NCBI RefSeq assembly: GCF_910594005.1
Contig: NC_057845.1
Span: 5,738,001 to 5,802,000 of the forward strand
From: Cervus elaphus
Lineage: Eukaryota; Chordata; Mammalia; Artiodactyla; Cervidae
Reading direction: 5' to 3'
Length of the DNA stretch: 64,000 nucleotides
Shown: one piece after another, positions 34,521 through 43,766 of the stretch
How the letters are laid out: every line of letters begins with the position of its first letter
Numbering within the stretch: position 1 is the first letter of the stretch
Position numbers and translations under genes: made by a program
The notes under the pieces: model-generated
Database searches by the model: none
Told to the model about the DNA's origin: nothing
Seen by the model: the letters and a program-made list of their open reading frames with translations, nothing else

Positions 34521-34545
34521 CCCCAAATTCATCAGTGTAAGTCCT

Positions 34546-35078
34546 GTCTTAGTCTGTTCAGGCTGCTACAACACGTACCAGAGGCTAAATGGCTTATAAA
34601 TAGCAGCAATTTATTTCTCCCAATTCTGAAGGCTGGGAAGTCCAAGATCCAGGCTTAGATTCGGTTTCTGGTAAGAGTTCTTTCCCTGGTTCATAAACTG
34701 ACATCTACTTACTGTGTCTTCAGGTGGCAGAACGGCAAAAGAACTTTCTGGGGTCTCTCTTTTTTCAAGTGTGTGTGTTTGGAGTATCACCGCTTTACAG
34801 CGTTCTGTCAGCTTCTGCTGTACCACGAAGCAAACCAGCTATCCGTATACATGTATCCCTGCCCTCCTGGGCCTCCCATCTCACCCATCTAGGTCATCAC
34901 AGGGCACCGAGCTGAGTTCCCCGTGCTATTGGGGTCTCCTCTTTAAGACCACGGATCCCACTCACGAGGGCTCTGCTTTCATGCCTAATCACCTCCCAAA
35001 GGCCCCACCTCCTAATACCATCACCTCGGGGATGAGGTTTTAACCTGTGAACTCTGAGGGGACACATTCAGACTAACC
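34546..35078 (-). repeat. MST/MLT1-type MaLR LTR, antisense
   Basis: TTAGTCTGTTCAGGCTGCTA, CCCAATTCTGAAGGCTGGGA, CCCACTCACGAGGGCTCTGC, CAAAGGCCCCACCTCCTAAT, ACTCTGAGGGGACACATTCA. Near-complete solo LTR, non-coding. Confidence 0.8.
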
Positions 35079-35079
35079 C

Positions 35080-35370
35080 TCAGGACCTGAGAACGTGACC
35101 TTATTTGGCAACGATGATCTTGCCAGAGGTCATCACGTGAGGTTATCAGGACGGACCCTGATCCAATATGACTGATTCCTCATAGAAAGGGGAAATGCAG
35201 ATGCCACACAGAGGGCCAACAGGGGAAGACAGCTGTCCACAGACCGAGAGAGGGGCCTGGAGCAGACCCAGACCTGACCTGGGCTCTGGCCTCCAGAACC
35301 GTGCGGCAATGTCTGCTACTTAACCGCCTAGCATGCGGTACTTGGTCACAGTCGCTCTAGCAAACTAACA
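35080..35370 (+). repeat. MLT1-type MaLR LTR, sense, abutting the previous one
   Basis: AACGTGACCTTATTTGGCAA, CGGACCCTGATCCAATATGA, GGCTCTGGCCTCCAGAACCG, CTAGCAAACTAACAC. Opposite orientation to its neighbour. Confidence 0.75.
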
Positions 35371-36102
35371 CAGGTGGCAGGACGCACTTTGCAGAAAAAC
35401 AAGCGAGGTGAGGGGGCAGAGAGGAACAGGGACAAGACAGAGGGTATTCAGAGCAGCCCATGCTGACCCCCAGGACCCCAAACAGGTCTGGTTGTTCACT
35501 CCACCAGGACCAGCCCTCAAAGGGCTTCTCGGGTGGACAAAACAGCCCCGAAGGGCCCCAGGTGTATTTTTACACCTGTGCTTACTACACCTGGCTCAGT
35601 GCATTTTATGTCCAAGTTAAACAGCAGCTATTGCTCCTTAAAAAGGTTTTCACTTCGCTTAATGCTCCCTCTTTTTCTTTCTTCTCAACCACCCACCACA
35701 CACTCTATCCATCCTCTTTCCCAGGAAGAAATAACAAGACACAATTCAGAGTTTCCCGAGCAAGAGTCAAGCTCTCCCAAAGATCAGTCTACACTCCAGC
35801 ATGTCCTTTCCCTGGGACCCAGGCATGGCAGGGGCAGGAAGAAAGAAATCAGGCATGTCAAGCCAAGGTCATAGTCTCAACCGTACACCTGCCTCACCCG
35901 AGTGTAATCTGCAACTCAAACTCAATTAGCACAAGTGCTAACACACCACCGTGACCCAAATCCTCATCCCAACACACAAACCTCCATCCAGACAGCACTG
36001 CTGACAGGGAGGAGCATCAAAGCAGTAGCTCTTAACATTTGGGGAGTAAATAATTCCTTTTAGAATCTGATGAAGTTATGGATCCTCATCCCAGAAATAT
36101 AA
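35371..36102. other. Unclassified intron 1 sequence
   Basis: C-rich short open frames without support. No exon or repeat recognised. Confidence 0.4.
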
Positions 36103-36445
36103 TTCAGTTCAGTTCAGTCGCTCAGTCATGTCCGACTCTTTGTGACCCCATGGGCAGCAGCACACCAGGTCTCCCTGTCCATCCCCAACTCCCGGAGTTC
36201 ACCCAAACCCATGTCCATTGAGCCGGTGATGCCATCCAACCGTCTCATCCTGTCGTCCCCTTCTCCTCCTGCCCTCAATCTTTTCCAGCATCAGGGTCTT
36301 TTCCAATGAGTCAGTTCTTCACATCAGGTGGCCAAAGTATTGGAGTTTCAGCTTCAACATCAGTCCTTCCAATGAACACCCAGGACTGATCTCCTTTAGG
36401 ATGGACTGGTTAATCTCCTTGCAGTCCAAGGGACTCTCAGGAGTA
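36103..36445 (-). repeat. BovB 3' end, antisense
   Basis: TTCAGTTCAGTCGCTCAGTC, GTTCACCCAAACCCATGTCC, CCAAAGTATTGGAGTTTCAG, GGATGGACTGGTTAATCTCC. Confidence 0.95.
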
Positions 36446-36472
36446 CAATGTATATGGATCCACAGAACCTCA

Positions 36473-36644
36473 AAGATTGAAGGTGGGAGGAGAAGGAGAC
36501 GACAGAGGATGAGGTGGTTGGATGGCATCACTGACTCAGTGGACATGAGCTTGGATAAACTTCGTGGTGGACAGGGAGGCGTGGCGTGCTGCAGTCCATG
36601 GGGTGCAAAGAGTCGGACACGACTGAGCGTCTGAACTGAATTGA
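36473..36644 (+). repeat. BovB 3' end, sense, with 11-bp TSD
   Basis: GGTTGGATGGCATCACTGAC, GTGGACAGGGAGGCGTGGCG, GAGTCGGACACGACTGAGCG. Flanked by exact ACAGAACCTCA at 36462-36472 and 36645-36655. Forms an inverted repeat with the preceding copy. Confidence 0.95.
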
Positions 36645-37133
36645 ACAGAACCTCAGAGCTCTGCTATGGTCCCTTGCTAGTTAATGGAATCCAGGGAACT
36701 AACCTCTGCGAGAACTACCAAGAAACAAAGACAAAGAGGAAATGGAGCAAGCAAGATGGGTCGGGCTTCAAAATACATCACTGAAAGAGGACTGATTGCC
36801 TTAATAGATAGAAGTACTTATAAATCAGTAAGAGAAAGACCAATAACCCAAGAGAAAATGGTGAATGGACATGAACAATGAACAGAAATGAAATGCAAAT
36901 TGTTGTTGGACGTATGAAATACGTTCAACTCACAAATATGATAAACTACACATAACACACAAGATACTAAGTTTAACCGACTAGATTGGCAAAGATCAAA
37001 AAGTCTGACAGTATCTTGTACTGATAAAAATGTGGAAAGATATCCCCACACCAGGTTGATGGGAGTATAAACTAGGACAACTTCCTTGGCAGGCAATTTG
37101 GCAAGACTCATCAACAGTTTAAACAGTCATATC

Positions 37134-37262
37134 CTTGGAAATTCCCTGGCAGTCCAGTGGTTAGGACTCAGTCAGCACTGTCATTACCAGGGCCAGGGTT
37201 TGATCCCTGGTCGGGGAAGTAAAATCCTGAGAGCCACACAGTGTGGCCAAAAAAAAAAGAAA
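37134..37262 (+). repeat. CHR-type SINE inside L1
   Basis: GGAAATTCCCTGGCAGTCCA, TTTGATCCCTGGTCGGGGAA, CACACAGTGTGGCC, A10. Confidence 0.9.
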
Positions 37263-37372
37263 ACCAGACATACCCTTTCACCTAGAACTAGGAATTTAAA
37301 CCTCAGATGTACTTGAGCATTTACAAGGTGATGCATAGGCACAGATATTTACTGCAGCACGATTTGGGGATA

Positions 37373-37969
37373 CAGCAAGTCCCCTACATACGAACCTTCA
37401 AGCTGTGAACTTTCAAAGACGCAACTGGGCAACCACATGTCCAATCACGCAAGTAAGTTCACATGTCTGGCGTACATTGTCACGTGCGTACATCCTCTCC
37501 AAATGGTTGTTCTTTTGTGTACTTCACTGTACAGTACTGTATAGAGTCCAGTCGCTCAGTATCTTTATTTCAAGCTCAGAGCCTCTGCCATCAACAGGAC
37601 TGACATTGCAGCTTGCCCTTCATCTCCCATTGCTAATGATCCTTCAACTCTACCATCTCCCACCTCTAGGCAGCAACGCTTCTTGCCTGTTCACTCGATG
37701 CCAACCCCTGCATGTCAGCTGTTGTACTGTACTAGTGTACTTTTCAAGGTACTGTACTGTAAGATTAAAAATGTTTTCTTTACTTTTGTGTTTGTCTTTG
37801 TGTATTCTTTGTGTGAAAAGCATTATAAACCTATTTCAGCACAGTACTGTATAACGGATTGCACTATTTGGGTACCTAAGCGAACTTTGTTGGATTTCCG
37901 AACAAACTGGACTTACTCTTGGAATGTGCTTTCAGGACAGAACTCAATTCATATGTAGGGGATTTATTA
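37373..37969. mobile_element. Tc1/mariner (Tigger-like) non-autonomous DNA transposon, complete ends
   Basis: A 597-bp element bounded by terminal inverted repeats: CAGCAAGTCCCCTACATACG at the left, and at the right a segment whose complement is TAATAAATCCCCTACATATG. The two differ only by transitions. It is flanked by TA dinucleotides (37371-37372 and 37970-37971), the mariner target duplication. The interior has GTACTGTACTGTA palindromes and GGTACTGTACTGTAAGATTA and no transposase frame. Its subfamily is uncertain; the CAG start suggests the pogo/Tigger branch. It sits inside the L1, so it is younger. Confidence 0.8.
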
Positions 37970-38094
37970 TAACAAAAAAATCACATGCAACCTAAATGCC
38001 CATTCTTTAATTGTGCTTAATTCTTTAAGGAGTGTCCATTGACTTACTCATCAAGGAATGGCTAAATAAATATGGTACCTCCACGTACTGAATG

Positions 38095-38304
38095 GGCTTC
38101 CCTGGTGGCATAGTGGTAAAGAATCCTGCCAATGCAGGAGATGCAGTTTTGATCCCTGGTCTTGGAAGATCCCCTGGGGAAGGAAATGGCTACCCACTCC
38201 AGTATTCTTGCCTGTTAAAACCCATGGACAGAGGAGCCTGATGGGCTATTGTTCATGGGGTTGAAAAAAATCGGACATGACTTAGCAACCGAACAACAGC
38301 AGCA
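38095..38304 (+). repeat. Bov-tA SINE inside L1
   Basis: GGGCTTCCCTGGTGGCATAG to ATCGGACATGACTTAGCAAC. Flanks GTACTGAAT and GTACTAAAT are an imperfect TSD. Confidence 0.92.
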
Positions 38305-38705
38305 TGTACTAAATACCACACAGTAATTAAAAAGAATAAGACAATTCTTTAGTAAATTTGGGGAAAGGATGTTCAAGACATATTGCTAAGTGAAAAAAAT
38401 CAAGACACTGAACAGCATGTATGGTGTAAAAATATCTCTTCCTATATCTATCCATTTACAAATGTATGTATATAGAATATCAAATGTATGCACACTTGGA
38501 TACAGACAGAGTATGTGTGGAAGGAGACACAGGAAACCAGAAGCGGGGTTGCCTCTGGGGAGAGAAACCCAACAAACACCAAGGCACCCAGGTGAAGGCA
38601 GAATTACCTCTCACTGCACCTCCTCTGGAAACCTTTCCATTTAAGACCACATGTCTGTATCATACATTCCAGACTTTAACCAAATGAATCTTAAAACATA
38701 AACAC

Positions 38706-39717
38706 ACACAAGTGATTAAAAACCAAAAAGTATTCAGTAAATAGAAACTGCATAGCTAGGGAGGGCAGAGCCAGTTCGGTGGAGGTGGTAACAGGATGTT
38801 AGGAGATGGCACTCACCTAGCAACCCAAATGTCCCAAATGCCACCCAAATGTCCCAAACCAGGACTCAGACAACTATCCAGTTTCCCACAACTCAAGAGT
38901 GATCGAAAAGGAGGGTCTCTCCCACTGTCTCTGATTAGACCCACTGGTCGACAAGTTAGCCCAACTCTGTGGACATGACATCCTCAAGAGAAAATACATA
39001 GAATATATAACTATCCCCAAAGCACCCTCAAACCCAACAGAGAGCCCTGAGCATCCTAGTGAAAAGAACCATGATGCCAGAATATTCCCACCGTGATGCT
39101 CGGTGTTGGGAACTAGCCTCTGCGGGCTGTTCCCTCATTCCAGGGGCGGGTGGCACCACACTAGGTGGGCAAGGCGGGGCAGGGAGCCCCCCACTCCGTT
39201 TATGGAACCGGCCTGGATTCAGATCAAGACCCTGAACTCTGGCCCGTCTCCCGCAGGAAGCCGTGGACACCTGGCCCCGCTGCCCCGCTTCCCCTTCTGG
39301 GCCAAGAACTTCCTCCCCAGCTGCTGACGTCTGCTGCGGGCTCGCCCCAGGCACTGCTCCCAGCGAGTGTCCAAGGCCACGCCCCTCTCCAGGGCCGCTC
39401 CCTGCCAATGATCGTCCAGGGCCCACAGGTATAAAGCCCCCGTCCCGTCCCCCCAACCCGGACCCCTCTCTAGATATAAGGACATAAAGCCCCCAGCCTG
39501 GACGTCTCGGCTCGGGAGTGCAGCGTGGTGTGGGTGGAGGACTTCAGCTGGGGCTGCATCAGGGTCCAAGGCTGCCTGACTTCTCCCCTCGCCTCCCCTC
39601 GCCTCCCCTCCTCTCACGGTGCTGATATACACTGAGTATACACCCCAAGACCACACTCTTTGCTTCCCAAGGTCTGCTTCCCAGGAAGTCACCTGCAATC
39701 TAGTCCTCATCATCTAA
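38706..39717. other. Intron 1 stretch with a 20-bp tandem duplication
   Basis: ACCCAAATGTCCCAAATGCC repeats once at 38823-38860. The 39100-39480 part is GC-richer with overlapping open frames on both strands that lack any recognised domain. Not called a gene. Confidence 0.4.
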
Positions 39718-39867
39718 GAAGCTGTTGCAGGTTGAACTGTGCCCCGCAGAGAGATGGTCACATCCCATCCTTGGCACCTGTGAATATGGCCTTATGAGAA
39801 ATGGGATCTCTGCAGATGCCATCAAGGCGAGCTCCTACCAATTAGGGTCAACCCTAAATCCAATTGG

Positions 39868-40131
39868 GCTGGCTTCCCTTGTGGCTCAGACAGTAAAGAC
39901 TGCCTGCAATGCAGTCCATGGGGTCGCAAAGAGTTGGACACGACTGAGCGACTGAACTGAACTGCAATGCAGAAGACCTGGGTTCAATCCCTTGGTCCAG
40001 AAGATGCCCTGGAGAAGGAAATGGCTACCTGCTTCAGTATGCCTGCCTGGAGAATCCCATGGACAGAGGAGCCCGGCGGGGGCTTGCAAAAAGTCGGACG
40101 CAACTGAGCGACTGACGCTTTCACCACTTTT
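39868..40131 (+). repeat. Bov-tA SINE with internal micro-insertion
   Basis: GGCTTCCCTTGTGGCTCAGA to AAAGTCGGACGCAACTGAGC. Its body is interrupted at 39915-39961 by a BovB/SINE tail sequence. Confidence 0.9.
39915..39961 (+). repeat. 47-bp BovB-tail micro-insertion with 11-bp TSD
   Basis: TCCATGGGGTCGCAAAGAG...GAGCGACTGAACTGAA, flanked by exact CTGCAATGCAG copies (39904-39914 and 39962-39972). Confidence 0.85.
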
Positions 40132-40392
40132 CTAAATCCCATGGCCGGTGTCTCATAAGGAGAGGGAGATTTGGAGACAGAGGAGACTCACAGGGGATAG
40201 AAGGACCTGTGAGGACAGAGGCAGACACTGGGGTGCTGCAGCCACAAGTCCAGACATGCCAGGGATGGCTGGCAAGCACCAGAAGCTCCCCTAAGCTTTC
40301 AGAGGTTCGCCAACACCTTGATTTTGGAGTCTGGACTTCCAGAAGTCTAAGAAAATAAAATTTTGTTGTTTTAAGTCTCCCAGTTTGTGGTC

Positions 40393-40680
40393 ATTTAAAA
40401 AAATTTTTTTTTTTTATTTTGTATTGCAAAAGGAGAGGGGGCGGCAGAGGAAGAGATGGTTGAACTCAATGGACATGAGTTTGAGCAAACTCCAGGAGAT
40501 AGTGGAGGACAGAGGGGCCTGGCGTGCTGAAGTTCATGTCCAAAGAGTTGGACATGACTTAGCAACTGAACGACAACAGCCAATTAACTATGTTGTGATA
40601 GCTTCAGATGCACAGCAGAGACACTCAGCCATATAGACACGTCTATCCATTCTCCCCCAAACTCCCCTCCCCTTTCGGTC
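40393..40680 (-). repeat. L1_BT 3' UTR, antisense, split by a BovB tail
   Basis: T-rich start at 40397, resuming as ATAGCTTCAGATGCACAGCA and TCTATCCATTCTCCCCCAAA. Confidence 0.6.
40425..40582 (+). repeat. BovB 3' end
   Basis: GGACATGAGTTTGAGCAAAC, GGACAGAGGGGCCTGGCGTG, GTTGGACATGACTTAGCAAC. Confidence 0.88.
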
Positions 40681-40683
40681 ATT

Positions 40684-40882
40684 TGTTAGGGCATCCAATG
40701 CAGACGCAGGAGATGTGGGTTCGATCCCTGGATAGGGAAGATCCCCTGGAGGAGGGAATGGCAACCCGCCCCTGTATTCGTGCCTGGAGAATCCCATGGA
40801 CCGGGGAGCCTGGTGGGCTACAGTCCACAGCGTCGCAAAGAGATGGGACATGACTCAAGCAACTTAGCACGCGCACACTCGG
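40684..40882 (+). repeat. Bov-tA SINE
   Basis: GGTTCGATCCCTGGATAGGG, GGAGGAGGGAATGGCAACCC, CTCAAGCAACTTAGCACGCG. Confidence 0.92.
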
Positions 40883-42437
40883 GCAATAGAGAAGAGAAGG
40901 TCAGAGAAAAAAAATCCACCCAGGGCAACCTCCTCGTGGTCGACGCAGGTAAGGATACCAGAGTGGTGGTTCTCATTTGCCCAGGGTCACTTCAAGCATC
41001 TAATGAGAAAATGCATGAAAGACCCTGGATACACCACAAAGTGCTCTACCGCTGAGCTGGCATTCAGGAGAAAGGAGGGGCGATAGCTCTCTGCCTTTGT
41101 AGAAGCCTCCGCCTCCTTGGGTACCATTCAGGCCCTGTGGTTCACCCCTCTCCTGCCGGTCATCCTACCAGCCAGCAGCACTGCATCAAAGAACATGAAA
41201 TTCAATTCAGGTCAGCACTTGAAAGCAGCAAGGGCCCAGGCTGAGTGGGGGAAGCGGTTTCACCAGTTTGCTAAAAATAAGGCTCCGGGATTATCTATAG
41301 GTTTCAATTAGCCAGGAGAGCAAACAGGTTGCTCGGTTACCATGAATAATCAAGATGGGGTGTATAGCCCGAGATAAATGATACTTCGTGCCCAGCCCAC
41401 CTTTTCACAGAGGACACCCAGCCTGCCCCCTCTCAGGGCAGACGACAGGGGCCACTCCCCACACCTCCCGGGAGGAGAACCCCGGGCATGGATGACCGCC
41501 TCATGGCCCTGGGACAGCCTCCAGCGTGCACACCGCTGTAGTTGAGCCCAGCCTGTAGCAGTGCCTCCACACACCCGCAGAGAAAATTTGGGGTTGTGCT
41601 CCTCTTCATGGGCACGGTTCAGCACTGTTGTGCTGACTCAAAGCGCCCTTTGAAGTCCTTGGGACTTGAGGATCAGTGAACACTGAGAAGCGAGCCCTAC
41701 GTGCCAATCATTCACAGGGACTTCAAAAAGATGAGGCAGGGTAGGAAGTTCAAAAAAGACCGTGCCTGCAGACTGTAGCACGCAATCTCCGAAATTACGG
41801 GCATAGCCTGTCACACGCGGCTCCTGGAGCAGGTGCTTTTTGCCCGACGCCTCTTGCTTGCCAAGAAATCCCTGCTGAGGGTTAATAGGAGTATCCAGTT
41901 CCCTAAGCATTTCTTGTGCCTCAGAGCTATTACCCCTAAATTTCTAGCACTTAAAAAAAAAATTACAGGATTTAGCACCTGTTTGTCTCTGAAATACTTG
42001 CTAAAAATGGATCTGCCAAAAGGCCACCTCTAAAATTAGTCATAGTTCCTGCTCTGAAAAACATAGTAAATTCTATTTTTAGTAACTCCTTCACTCCAGG
42101 TACCTGGCGCTGTCATGCTCGGGCACAATTATTGGAAACTTACTAAGCAGGCAACCCTTATTTTGAGCCCCAAAATAGCTCCAATGAAAATGATTAACAG
42201 GCTCTAAAAAAAAAACAACTAAGGGTTAGAAAAAGGAAGTTAAGCATCTTAACCAATCATTTTACGTACCTAACTCCACAGAGACTTAATCACCAAAAAA
42301 AAGTAATTGCGGCAATAACTATTTTCCCCTTCCTGCAGTTTTGCCTGTTGGTGAAAACAGCTCTATACCTGAAAGCACCTACGCTCATCCCTGTCAGCCT
42401 CTCCAACCATACTTTCTTCAAGTTTTAAATGTGATAA
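40883..42437. promoter_or_regulatory. Repeat-poor block with MEF2-consensus sites (candidate regulatory region)
   Basis: About 1.55 kb free of recent repeats, 4-5.5 kb downstream of HUNK exon 1 within intron 1. Exact MEF2 consensus YTAWWWWTAR occurs at 41271-41280 (CTAAAAATAA) and 42073-42082 (CTATTTTTAG). AT-rich text around 41220-41370 and 41930-42330 has the look of conserved non-coding DNA. Regulatory function is inference. Confidence 0.35.
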
Positions 42438-42735
42438 CCTTGGGCTTTCCTGGTGGTCCAGCGGTTAAGGATCCACCTGCCAATGCAGGGGACCCGGTTT
42501 CGAGGCCTGGTCCGGGAAGATGCTGCAAATCGCTAGGCAACTGCGCCTGTGAGGCTCAACCACTGAGCCCACGCTCTGGAGCCCATGCCTCCACTACCGC
42601 CCTCATACGCTGTGACAACTGAAGTCTGTGCACCTGAGGCCCGTGCTCCGCACCAAGAGAAGCCACTGCAATGAGAAGTCCGTGCGCCGACAAAGAGCAG
42701 CCCACACAGCCATAAAGAAAAAAAGAAATACTTTT
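42438..42735 (+). repeat. CHR-type SINE, long form
   Basis: GGCTTTCCTGGTGGTCCAGC, GCCTGGTCCGGGAAGATGCT, GAGCCCACGCTCTGGAGCCC, AAGAGAAGCCACTGCAATGA, AAAGAGCAGCCCACACAGCC. Confidence 0.92.
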
Positions 42736-43595
42736 GAAAAAATAACTACAATAACCTATCAAGTGCCAGAGACTCTGCATTGCCCAGTATTAGGGACCAG
42801 TATCAGAGGCTGTGAGCACACCTCCCCTCTAGGTCTTTCCAAGTTATCACTTCATACTCCTGCAGAGCAACTTCATTCTTTGTCTCAAAGCCACTGAGAA
42901 TCCTTTTCAAAGTCTGATCCTGTCATCATTTTTTCTCCTCGTCTAATCATCAACTTAGTCAAAGACAAGACTGAGAATGTGCCAGTTAAGAGTTTCACAT
43001 GATCTAGTGAATGATTTATTTTTAAAGCCACATTAAGGGAGGCTATACCAACTGAAAGCTCCTGGAGGACAAAATTAGGTCCTGCCCAGAGCCATTGGTT
43101 CTTTTCAAGCAGTAAAAGGGCCAACGGGATTCAAGTGACTTTCAAACAACTTTGGAAAGAGGTATGCAAAAGAAAAGGGGGGGGGGGCAGGAGGGCGGGG
43201 GTGGTGGCAGAAATACTGTCCTGCAGGCAGTGATGGGAAAAGGTGCCTCTTGATAAGATAGGATTGAATGAAAGTCAGGAAAAAGCATCTCGTTTTGTCA
43301 ACCTGATTCAGACAGTAATTCCCAGCACGCCATGGAGGATGGCACCCACTCTGGGGACATTTCATTTCCCTTCTTCCAGGTCCTGTCACCTCCAGGTGTC
43401 CCCTGGCTTGGCTCTCAGGAGTAACCACTCTCTGGGTGAAATCTCTGTTAATAGGTCACCTTTTAAAGAGACCAGGAAGGCTGCAAATTGTGTGAGGTTG
43501 ATATCACCTTTGTGTTGTTCTTAGTAAGACAGTAACCAGCACATGAGTGGGGCTGGGGACTCATCAACTCAGCAGCCCTTCCTAGGTAGAGTCAT

Positions 43596-43597
<2 letters not shown>
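42736..43597. other. Repeat-poor intron 1 stretch
   Basis: No ruminant repeat. A G-rich run lies at about 43178-43203. No exon recognised. Confidence 0.4.

Positions 43598-43641
<44 letters not shown>
43598..43641. repeat. (AC)22 microsatellite
   Basis: Uninterrupted 44-bp AC run about 2.6 kb downstream of HUNK exon 1. Likely polymorphic. Confidence 0.95.
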
Positions 43642-43644
<3 letters not shown>

Positions 43645-43651
43645 TTTTAGT

Positions 43652-43766
43652 CTCTGCTGCTGCTGCTAAGTCGCTTCAGTCGTGTCCGACTCTGTGCGAC
43701 CCCACAGACGGCAGCCCACCAGGCTCCCCCGTCCCTGGGATTCTCCAGGCAAGAACACTGGAGTGC
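43652..43766 (-). repeat. Bov-A/tA SINE tail half, antisense
   Basis: GCTGCTGCTGCTAAGTCGCT, TCAGTCGTGTCCGACTCTGT, ATTCTCCAGGCAAGAACACT. Lacks the tRNA head. Confidence 0.9.

Larger units (their letters stand above)
36690..38705 (+). repeat. Old L1 LINE ORF2 end and 3' UTR with three nested insertions
   Basis: ACCGACTAGATTGGCAAAGA, GAGTATAAACTAGGACAACT, CTGCAGCACGATTTGGGG; it resumes at GGAATGGCTAAATAAATATG, CACAGTAATTAAAAAGAATA, GAGAGAAACCCAAC. Broken coding only. Confidence 0.75.
39718..40392 (+). repeat. MLT1-type MaLR LTR, split by a SINE
   Basis: TTGCAGGTTGAACTGTGCCC, GTGAATATGGCCTTATGAGA; after the insertion ACACCTTGATTTTGGAGTCT and TTTTGTTGTTTTAAGTCTCC. Confidence 0.75.

Noticed and set aside
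37405..37854. 149-codon plus-strand frame
   Set aside because: Lies wholly within the mariner-type MITE and does not resemble a transposase.
39219..39713. 164-codon minus-strand frame in a GC-richer patch of intron 1
   Set aside because: No recognised domain, no clear splice signals, and competing open frames on the other strand; could not be supported as an exon.
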